Under the pieces are notes generated by a model. That model was given only the letters and a program-made list of their open reading frames with translations, was not told the origin of the DNA and made no database searches. A program made the translations under genes and the position numbers. DNA of 9,911 nt from Mediannikoviicoccus sp037890055 (GTDB lineage Bacteria > Bacillota > Clostridia > Tissierellales > Peptoniphilaceae), in the NCBI GenBank assembly GCA_037890055.1, contig JBBKBD010000032.1. One strand, given 5' to 3'. Each line of letters opens with the position of its first letter. Position 1 is the first letter of the stretch. Below are positions 1-5,568 of this stretch, one piece after another.

Positions 1-151
1 ATATTCTGTTCCTGTTCGTCAAGCCACGATTTCGCTATTGTTTCTTCTCTCCTAGATGTCGCCACCTAAAACTTGCAAGTTGCTATTAGATTCGTCGGCA
101 ACTACGCTCTGTAGGGAATTTCACCCCAGCATTAGAACATGCCCGTCATAC
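1..151 (-). mobile_element. 5' end of a class IIC group II intron (domain I, truncated by window edge)
   Basis: Read on the minus strand from 151, this non-coding stretch matches, block by block and in order, the start of the Oceanobacillus iheyensis group IIC intron as I remember it. The blocks are a GTATGACGGGCATG start (151 down; compare GUGUGCCCGGCAUG), a short hairpin GGGGTGAAATTCCC (127-114), AGCAACTTGCAAG (84-72), the GTGGCGACAT block (65-56), and GACGAACAGGAACAGAATAT (20-1; compare the GAGGAACACGAACUUCAUAU region). These belong to domain I of the self-splicing ribozyme. The element begins 8 nt after the terminator hairpin that ends the deacetylase gene; class IIC introns are known to insert just behind intrinsic terminators. 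The rest of the ribozyme, the reverse transcriptase/maturase gene if present, and the 3' splice site would lie beyond position 1. Whether the element is intact cannot be seen. The alignment is from memory, not computed. Confidence 0.85.
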
Positions 152-152
152 C

Positions 153-185
153 AAGAAAACCGACAATTGAATTTCAATCGTCGGT
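153..185 (-). terminator. Intrinsic terminator of the ctp-deacetylase unit
   Basis: On the minus strand CCGACGATTG (184-175) pairs with CAATTGTCGG (169-160) over 10 bp, with one G-U pair and a 5-nt AATTC-region loop. TTTTCTT follows at once (159-153). The hairpin starts 12 nt after the deacetylase stop codon. On the plus strand the same arms contain an A-C mismatch, so the minus strand is the better terminator direction. The group II intron starts at 151, directly behind the U-tract. Confidence 0.85.
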
Positions 186-196
186 GTCTTTTAATG

Positions 197-1090
197 TTAT
201 TTAAATTTTCCAAACTTATAACCTAAGTCTTTATAGTAGGCTATAATTTGTGGTAGTGCTTGTATGGTTAGTTCCTTTGAAACATTGTCATGCATAAGTA
301 TTACTTGCATATTTGTTGTTGAACCTTCAGTAAGTTGTTTAACCATGTTGAACATTCCCTCTGCTGTGGTAGGTCTTCTGGACTTAGGCTCTGCATCACC
401 TGTCATGTTGTTCCAGTCAATCCATTCAACGCCCTTTTCTTTTAAGGCAGCGTCTGCTCCTTCTAAGTTTTGCCATGACATATGGCCACCTGGGTATCTC
501 CAAGTATAAAATTTAAAATCATTTCCCAAATATTTTTTTGCAACTTGGTCTATTTGATTAAATTCAGAAATTATATTTTCTGTATTAGCAACCCTACCTG
601 GATATAGATGACTATAATCATGGCTATAGCTATGGGCTGCAATGGTATGACCATCATCATGTATTTGTTTTAAAATATCTTTTGTATTGTCGTTTATATA
701 CTTACCTTGAACAAAAAATGTTCCTGGAACCTTATTGTCGTTCAATATTTTTAAAATTCTTGGAGAAGACGATGTGTCTGGTCCGTCATCAAATGTTAAG
801 AAAACAACTTTTTCACCAGTATATTCCTTATGTTTTCTTATAATGTCACTAACTTCTCCCGCGTCGTATACTGCATCCGCATATGGATCTTTTACTTTTG
901 GTTCTGTAGGTTTAGTTTCAGAAGGCTTTTCAGTTTCTTTTTCTTTTTTTGCTTCCTTCTCTTTAATAGCAATCTTTTTTATTTCAGCATCCTTTTCTGA
1001 AAAAGACTTTTGCTCCTTCATAAAAATTCCTACGATTAGGGCTAAGAGCACTATAGATAGTGCAATTATACCTCCCTTTACCTTATTCAA
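197..1090 (-). CDS. Membrane-anchored polysaccharide (peptidoglycan-type) deacetylase, NodB domain
   Basis: This 297-residue protein probably removes N-acetyl groups from a cell-wall glycan, such as peptidoglycan GlcNAc, outside the membrane. Residues 6-24 form one hydrophobic signal-anchor helix, followed by a Lys/Glu/Pro-rich linker (about 25-70). The NodB domain spans about 94-290 and has all family motifs: TFDDGPD (99-105; Asp101 presumed catalytic base, Asp102 metal ligand), HSYSH (153-157; His153 and His157 metal ligands), RYPGG (198-202), the DWN region at 225-227, and LMHD (265-268; His267). The start codon is TTG, chosen because AGGAG sits 8 nt upstream and no in-frame ATG precedes the anchor helix. 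It lies 15 nt behind the S41 protease gene, so the two are probably co-transcribed. The fold and chemistry are secure. The exact glycan substrate is inferred, and deacetylation may contribute to lysozyme resistance as in PgdA-type enzymes. Confidence 0.9.
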   Translation of the reverse strand: MNKVKGGIIALSIVLLALIVGIFMKEQKSFSEKDAEIKKIAIKEKEAKKEKETEKPSETKPTEPKVKDPYADAVYDAGEVSDIIRKHKEYTGEKVVFLTFDDGPDTSSSPRILKILNDNKVPGTFFVQGKYINDNTKDILKQIHDDGHTIAAHSYSHDYSHLYPGRVANTENIISEFNQIDQVAKKYLGNDFKFYTWRYPGGHMSWQNLEGADAALKEKGVEWIDWNNMTGDAEPKSRRPTTAEGMFNMVKQLTEGSTTNMQVILMHDNVSKELTIQALPQIIAYYKDLGYKFGKFK

Positions 1091-1098
1091 CTAATCAT

Positions 1099-1103
1099 CT
1101 CCT
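1099..1103 (-). promoter_or_regulatory. Ribosome binding site that fixes a TTG start (deacetylase)
   Basis: AGGAG on the minus strand (1103-1099) is 8 nt upstream of the TTG at 1090-1088. The only nearby ATG (1098-1096) abuts the AGGAG with no spacer, is out of frame, and reaches a TGA after three codons. TTG is therefore the credible initiator. Confidence 0.75.
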
Positions 1104-1105
1104 AG

Positions 1106-2308
1106 TTACTTTAATATTTCTATAGCTTTTTGTAATTGAGTATCTGTGTCTATGAAATCTGGGCCGAAGTTTATTACATCATCAGGAAGCTTTACTTCAA
1201 TGTCTGGCTTAACACCAATTCCATGAATTTTTTTGTCCTTCGGTGTAAAGTACTCTTGCACTGTAAGTTTTATTGCACCATTGTCATTGATTCCAAAGCT
1301 CTTTGCTGGAGCAATTGTTTGAACAATTCCCTTGCCATAACTGTTTACTCCAACTATAGTAGCCTTTTTATAATCCTTTATGGCCCCTGACAATATTTCC
1401 GATGCTGAAGCTGATCCTCCGTTTATAAGAACTACCATTGGAATGTTTTCTTCTTTAGCGTCGGACATATCAACTTCTTCTTTTTTATTCTTGTCAACAG
1501 TCTTTACAATTGGTCCCTCAGGAAGTAAATAGTCTGCAATCTTAACACAACTATCCTTTAATCCTCCAGGATTATTTCTAAGATCTAAAATAATTCCCTT
1601 AACATTTTGTGACTTAAGCTTTTCATAATTTTCTGTAAACTCTTTAAAAGTGTGCTCGCCGAACTGTGATATGTGTAGGTACCCCAAACCATCCACAACC
1701 TTTGACTCAACTGTCAATAGTTTAATCTTTTCTACTTTTAAATCCATATCAATATTGTCGTAGGCACCAGTAGAGTTCTTTCTCTTAATAACTAGCTTAA
1801 CTTCATCTCCGTCTTTTCCCTTCATAACGGCAGTTGCTTCATTTAATTTATCTCCTGGATACACCTTTCCATTTACAGAATAGATTATATCATCTGGTTT
1901 TATTCCTGCTTTAAAAGCTGGAGAATCTTTTATTGGTGACACAACTTGTATTAAATTATCTTCTGTTACCGTTATAAAAATTCCTATTCCCTTATACTCT
2001 CCAGAGGTTGACTGTTTAAAAGAATCAAACTCCTCTTTTGTTAAGTACTCGGAATATGGATCGTTAAGCCCTTTGAAAAGCCCCTTGTAAACTCCATCTT
2101 CAAGTTTTCTCTCGTCTATGTCAAAGAGAAAGTACTTGTCTATTACTGCCTTCATTTGATTGGTCTTAGAGTATATTTTAAAATCACCTTTATTTAAAAT
2201 AACTTTGTCTCCTGTTGTTATTGCCATTTTATTCCCTAATAAAAATGAACCTAACATCAGTACAACAACCAATAGTGTCATAAAGACATATTTAAAACCC
2301 TTTTTCAT
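1106..2308 (-). CDS. S41 family carboxy-terminal processing protease (CtpA/CtpB type)
   Basis: This is a 400-residue membrane-anchored serine protease that acts outside the cytoplasmic membrane. An N-terminal hydrophobic helix (about 7-25) is the anchor. A leading helical segment (about 50-100) is followed by a PDZ domain (about 105-178, with GIGIFI at 108-113 and the DSPAFKAGIKPDDII stretch at 128-142) that would bind substrate C-termini. The S41 catalytic core contains LDLRNNPGG (241-249), GGSASASEI (297-305) and SYGKGIVQT (323-331). Ser301 and Lys326, with Gln330, have the 25-residue spacing of the Ser-Lys(-Gln) catalytic set in Prc and CtpB. The ATG has GAGGTG about 5 nt upstream. It is the first gene of a unit with the deacetylase, which suggests an envelope-processing role. 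In spore formers CtpB acts in sporulation signalling, but nothing here shows that role, so I give no symbol. Confidence 0.93.
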   Translation of the reverse strand: MKKGFKYVFMTLLVVVLMLGSFLLGNKMAITTGDKVILNKGDFKIYSKTNQMKAVIDKYFLFDIDERKLEDGVYKGLFKGLNDPYSEYLTKEEFDSFKQSTSGEYKGIGIFITVTEDNLIQVVSPIKDSPAFKAGIKPDDIIYSVNGKVYPGDKLNEATAVMKGKDGDEVKLVIKRKNSTGAYDNIDMDLKVEKIKLLTVESKVVDGLGYLHISQFGEHTFKEFTENYEKLKSQNVKGIILDLRNNPGGLKDSCVKIADYLLPEGPIVKTVDKNKKEEVDMSDAKEENIPMVVLINGGSASASEILSGAIKDYKKATIVGVNSYGKGIVQTIAPAKSFGINDNGAIKLTVQEYFTPKDKKIHGIGVKPDIEVKLPDDVINFGPDFIDTDTQLQKAIEILK

Positions 2309-2406
2309 ATTTCACCTCTATTTATAGTAACACAGATTTACACTTGAGAATATTACAAATTTCTTACAAATTTAATTTGTATTTACATCCTTCTATATTA
2401 TTATAC
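2309..2406 (-). promoter_or_regulatory. AT-rich intergenic region with candidate promoter and repeats before the S41 protease
   Basis: The gap between the two transcription units holds a perfect TATAAT on the minus strand (2405-2400), just behind the upstream terminator. No good -35 box lies at the right distance, so the promoter call is weak. It would give a leader of roughly 85 nt. The gap also holds a direct repeat of TTACAAATTT on the plus strand (2353-2362 and 2364-2373) and a perfect inverted repeat, ACAAATT-T-AATTTGT (2366-2380). These could form an operator or could be chance in AT-rich DNA. GAGGTG (2318-2313) is the ribosome binding site for the S41 protease. Confidence 0.35.
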
Positions 2407-2431
2407 AAAAAAGTGTGACTTAATCACACTT
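2407..2431 (-). terminator. Intrinsic terminator overlapping the end of the uridine phosphorylase gene
   Basis: On the minus strand AAGTGTGA (2431-2424) pairs perfectly with TCACACTT (2418-2411). The 5-nt loop is TTAAG, and TTTT (2410-2407) extends the final TT of the stem into a six-T run. The TAA stop codon of the uridine phosphorylase gene (2422-2420) lies in the loop, and the left arm encodes its last residues. It ends the long upstream gene cluster. It would need to form after the last ribosome clears, or from untranslated RNA. Confidence 0.85.
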
Positions 2432-3196
2432 ATCTTTTTTTATTTGAATCTTCAAAGCTTCTATGCCCGCTTTTATAACTAGGTTCACATCTTCAAAAAG
2501 TTCATTTGATAAACCTTGCTTTTGTCTTTCTTGATTATTTATACATAGAAATAGCGCGCCAGCCTTAACTTTTCTGTATGAAGCCACTGTGAATAGTGTT
2601 GATGACTCCATTTCAGATGCTAAGCATCCCAGTCTTAGCCAAGCATTCCATTTATTTTCTAGCTCATAGTAAACTGGTTTTGTTTCAGGACTATGTTGTC
2701 CATAAAAAGAATCTTTACTTTGAACAACTCCAACATGATGTTTCAATTTTAAATTTTTTGCTCCTTCAATTATTGAGCTACATACTTCAAAGTTTGAAAC
2801 TGCAGGAAATTCCATCGGTGCGTACTCCCTTGAAGTACCGTCCATCCTAATTGCTCCCGTAGCAATAACCAAGTCTCCCGCTTCTACGTCCAAATCCATT
2901 CCTCCACAGGTTCCAACTCTTATAAAGGTATGAGCTCCAATGTTTGCAAGTTCTTCAACTGCAATTGCTGTAGAAGGTCCACCTATTCCAGTAGAGCAAA
3001 CGGTAACTAGTTCCCCATCTAAATATCCATTGTAGATTGCATATTCTCTGTTGTTTGAGACTTCTACAGGATTATCGAAGTACTCTGATATTAACTTTGC
3101 TCTCTTAGGGTCTCCGGGAAGAAGTACATATCTTCCCACGTCCCCTTTTTTTAATTTTATGTGAAATTGTTCATTTCCTAAAATCTCTTTTGCCAT
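2420..3196 (-). CDS. udp: Uridine phosphorylase
   Basis: This 258-residue cytoplasmic enzyme of pyrimidine salvage splits uridine with phosphate into uracil and ribose-1-phosphate. It belongs to the PNP/UDP family and carries the family signature STGIGGPSTAIAVEEL (68-83). By comparison with E. coli Udp, the phosphate and ribose site residues are visible: PGDPKR (27-32, Arg32), Arg50 in NNREYA, Arg93 in FIRVGT, and the EMES ribose motif (195-198). Gln167 in FYGQHSP matches the uracil-binding Gln166. The residues after it, ETKP (171-174), lack the arginine I expect in the ERMP of other Gram-positive relatives. Length and the N-terminal order fit Udp better than trimeric PNP. The ATG has AGGAGT upstream, overlapping the TAG of the protease gene. 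It is last in the upstream cluster, and a terminator hairpin overlaps its end. Another nucleoside as substrate is possible but less likely. Confidence 0.88.
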   Translation of the reverse strand: MAKEILGNEQFHIKLKKGDVGRYVLLPGDPKRAKLISEYFDNPVEVSNNREYAIYNGYLDGELVTVCSTGIGGPSTAIAVEELANIGAHTFIRVGTCGGMDLDVEAGDLVIATGAIRMDGTSREYAPMEFPAVSNFEVCSSIIEGAKNLKLKHHVGVVQSKDSFYGQHSPETKPVYYELENKWNAWLRLGCLASEMESSTLFTVASYRKVKAGALFLCINNQERQKQGLSNELFEDVNLVIKAGIEALKIQIKKDKCD

Positions 3197-3201
3197 TTTT
3201 T

Positions 3202-3208
3202 ACTCCTA
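3202..3208 (-). promoter_or_regulatory. Ribosome binding site of udp overlapping the protease stop codon
   Basis: On the minus strand TAGGAGT (3208-3202) contains both the TAG stop of the S8 protease and the AGGAGT binding site for udp, whose ATG starts 5 nt further on. A ribosome finishing the protease sits on the udp binding site, so translational coupling is likely. Confidence 0.7.
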
Positions 3209-5518
3209 TTTTGTTATCATATCAAAAATATTATATGAGTTTTGTACTGTAATGGAATTTGAACCACCTAGTATATAGAAATCTGAAATAGTCTTTCCGC
3301 TGTAATAAGACTTTATTCCCTGTGGTAAATAGTCTTGAGGAATAATTTGTAGTGGTGCATTAAGCATTCCAAGAACCGGCCCTATGGAAAGTGCATCGGC
3401 AACGTTGTAGCCATTTGCAAAGAATACTGGATTATACTCTTCAAAGTAATTTTCATTTACCTTTGTTCCAGTCATAAATCTGTCCTTGCCACTAAGTCTA
3501 TTTACTTCTTTTATTCCAATTGCCTTTAATTCATTTTCAACTGAGGTAGATACTGCGGAGTTTCCTCCAACAATAGTAACTTTGTTAACGCCATATGACT
3601 TTAACATGTTCTTTGCCGAAGGGCTCATTTTGTTTTTCGCTGTAAAGATTACAGGTATTCCATCTCTAGATGATACTGAAACTATATTTATGGAGTCCGC
3701 TTCAATAAATCCATTTACTAAAAATACTTCCTTTTTATTTGCAATATCTGTTTTTCTTGCAATTTCCAAAGATGTCTCAATTCTATTTTTGCCTGAAACT
3801 CTCTCCACTTCAGCGTATGACTTCAACTCATTTTCAAGAGATTTTCCTATTGTGGACTCTCCACCTATTATAATTATCTTCTTTGGTTGAAGTTTATTTA
3901 AAGTAACTTTTGTGTCCACAGTTAAGTTGTGGTTTTGAATTAACAACAATGGTCCATTTTGAATTTTTGTAAGTGAACCCATGCTAAGTCCATCTGCAAA
4001 TGAATTTTGATTTGTTACATATACATAGTCTGCATTGTCATAGAATTTATTTGCAATTTTTAATGAAGTTTCAGATCTATTCTTGCCACTTATTCTCTGT
4101 TCACCAGAAAAATCATTGTATTTTAATGATAACTCTACAGCCTTTACTGCATCTACAAGGCCATATCCATATCCCATGTTAGGGCTTGTTGGAAACTGAC
4201 TATCAGTTAGTCTCTTTGCAGTTAAAGTTAAGATGCTCTTCATTTGATCATTGTCTAAATTTTTGTTGGCTTCTAACATAAGTGCCATTACACCTGTTAC
4301 TGTAGGTGTTGCAAGGGATGTACCCTTCCATAGTGAGTAGGTGTTCTCTGAGTCAGCTGCATATACATCAACTCCTGGAGCAACTACTTCTGGCTTTATA
4401 ACTGACTTTGAATTATCCAGTGGTGATGGTCCAAGTTTTGAGAAATATGCTAAATTATTATTTTTATCCACTGCACCTACTGCAATTGTCTTTAGATTTG
4501 ATGCTGGATAGTCTATTGTACCAAGCTTATTGTTTTGTTCCTTGTTTCCTGATGCAAAAACAGGAATAATACCTGCGTTTATCCAAGCGTCAATCATAGG
4601 GTCAAACCATTTTTCCAATGTGTTTTTACCCCATGAATTGTTTATTATATTTGGTGCAAGTTCTGCTCTTCCCCCAGGTGCTAAGAACCATTGTGCAGCT
4701 CTTAAAATATTGCTATTATTTGTTGTCTTTCCCTTAAATGCCCTTGCTGCAATCCACTTTGCCTTAGGTGCAACTCCAATGTTTTTACCAACAGCCAGTG
4801 ACACCACTGCAGTACCATGGCCTGAGCTTGAAGAAATCGGCTCTTCAGACTCACCAAAAACGTCATACCAAGATGTGGATGCGCCTTCTGTGTGGCCTCT
4901 CCAATTTTCATAAATTTCGTTATTTTTATAAGTAGAACCTTGTAAATCCACGCCGCTGTCTAAAAAACCTATTACAATATCTGTTCCAAAAAGTTTGTAT
5001 TTGTCTCTAACTTCTAACACCCTAGTATCTTTAAGGCTACGAGTTTTATCTACTGAACCAAAGTTAGTACTTCCTCTTTCAAGGTCTTTAAGTTCAACTT
5101 CTCCATTTTCAACAACTTCAATAATATTATCAAGTTTTATAACTTCCTTTATTAAAGATGTGTCCGCTTTAAGTCTAATGGAGTTTGTTATATAAAATGA
5201 TTCAACCTCTTGAACCTTATCACTATTTTTTTCGATTATTTCAAGTGCTTTTTCCTGTGAAATATCCGCATTTTCTTTAAGTTCTTTGATAAATTCTTTT
5301 CTTTGATTTACCTGAGTTGCCTTTGAACCTGAGAGGTCAACTTTATTTTCATTGTCCTTTTCATTTTCAAAAGTAATCAGTACGTCAAGTACCTTTTCAC
5401 TTTCAATTTTGTTTAAAAGTTCATCTGAAATTTTAGATTCATTTCCCTTACTCACCGTTACTGTTATGGTTGTTAAAAAAATTGTTAACGCCATTATAAA
5501 CGAAATTATTCTCTTCAT
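3206..5518 (-). CDS. Secreted subtilisin-like (S8, bacillopeptidase F-type) protease with three CWB2 cell-wall-binding repeats
   Basis: This is a 770-residue exported, wall-attached serine protease. Residues 1 to about 24 form a signal peptide (KR, then a hydrophobic core; no clear AXA site). A propeptide-like region (about 35-145, with VLDVLITFE at 43-51) follows. The S8 domain spans about 165-465. Its triad is Asp187 (FLDSGVD), His234 (SSGHGT) and Ser401 (GTSLATP), with oxyanion Asn325 (ASGNKE). Segments such as APKAKWIAARAF (250-261) and the INNSWG/PVFASGN stretches resemble the bacillopeptidase F branch. The C-terminus has three CWB2 (PF04122-type) repeats of about 95 residues, each opening with R-x-SGK-(N/D)-R (475, 573 and 674), with a later hydrophobic beta strand and GG(E/N)S or GGSNS turn. 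CWB2 domains are known to bind anionic wall polymers in clostridia. AGGAGA precedes the ATG. The natural substrate is unknown. Confidence 0.93.
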   Translation of the reverse strand: MKRIISFIMALTIFLTTITVTVSKGNESKISDELLNKIESEKVLDVLITFENEKDNENKVDLSGSKATQVNQRKEFIKELKENADISQEKALEIIEKNSDKVQEVESFYITNSIRLKADTSLIKEVIKLDNIIEVVENGEVELKDLERGSTNFGSVDKTRSLKDTRVLEVRDKYKLFGTDIVIGFLDSGVDLQGSTYKNNEIYENWRGHTEGASTSWYDVFGESEEPISSSSGHGTAVVSLAVGKNIGVAPKAKWIAARAFKGKTTNNSNILRAAQWFLAPGGRAELAPNIINNSWGKNTLEKWFDPMIDAWINAGIIPVFASGNKEQNNKLGTIDYPASNLKTIAVGAVDKNNNLAYFSKLGPSPLDNSKSVIKPEVVAPGVDVYAADSENTYSLWKGTSLATPTVTGVMALMLEANKNLDNDQMKSILTLTAKRLTDSQFPTSPNMGYGYGLVDAVKAVELSLKYNDFSGEQRISGKNRSETSLKIANKFYDNADYVYVTNQNSFADGLSMGSLTKIQNGPLLLIQNHNLTVDTKVTLNKLQPKKIIIIGGESTIGKSLENELKSYAEVERVSGKNRIETSLEIARKTDIANKKEVFLVNGFIEADSINIVSVSSRDGIPVIFTAKNKMSPSAKNMLKSYGVNKVTIVGGNSAVSTSVENELKAIGIKEVNRLSGKDRFMTGTKVNENYFEEYNPVFFANGYNVADALSIGPVLGMLNAPLQIIPQDYLPQGIKSYYSGKTISDFYILGGSNSITVQNSYNIFDMITK

Positions 5519-5550
5519 GTAATTCTCCTAATAACTTTATTTTTTAATTA

Positions 5551-5568
5551 GAATAAAAACTTTTATTC
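5551..5568 (-). repeat. Perfect 8-bp inverted repeat at the herA stop codon
   Basis: GAATAAAA (5551-5558) and TTTTATTC (5561-5568) are perfect inverted copies separated by 2 nt. They span the herA TAA stop, in the 44-nt gap before the protease. The repeat is nearly all A-T and no U-tract follows on the minus strand, so it is not a good terminator. It could mark an RNA processing point between herA and the protease, or be chance. Confidence 0.4.

Noticed and set aside
1..151. Reading the left end as ribosomal RNA or as an ordinary intergenic spacer
   Set aside because: I recognise no 16S, 23S or 5S blocks. The ordered matches to a group IIC intron start explain it better.
264..1094. Plus-strand open frames opposite the deacetylase gene
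   Set aside because: They lie antisense to a gene with all NodB motifs, lack plausible ribosome binding sites, and their protein sequences show no family features.
3486..4913. Plus-strand open frames opposite the S8 protease, the longest being 134 and 127 codons
   Set aside because: The minus strand has a complete catalytic triad and three CWB2 repeats in one frame. The plus-strand frames look like complements of that coding sequence.
5551..5568. Terminator after herA
   Set aside because: The inverted repeat is almost pure A-T with a 2-nt loop and no U-tract on the minus strand, so I list it only as a repeat. The protease may still be co-transcribed with herA.
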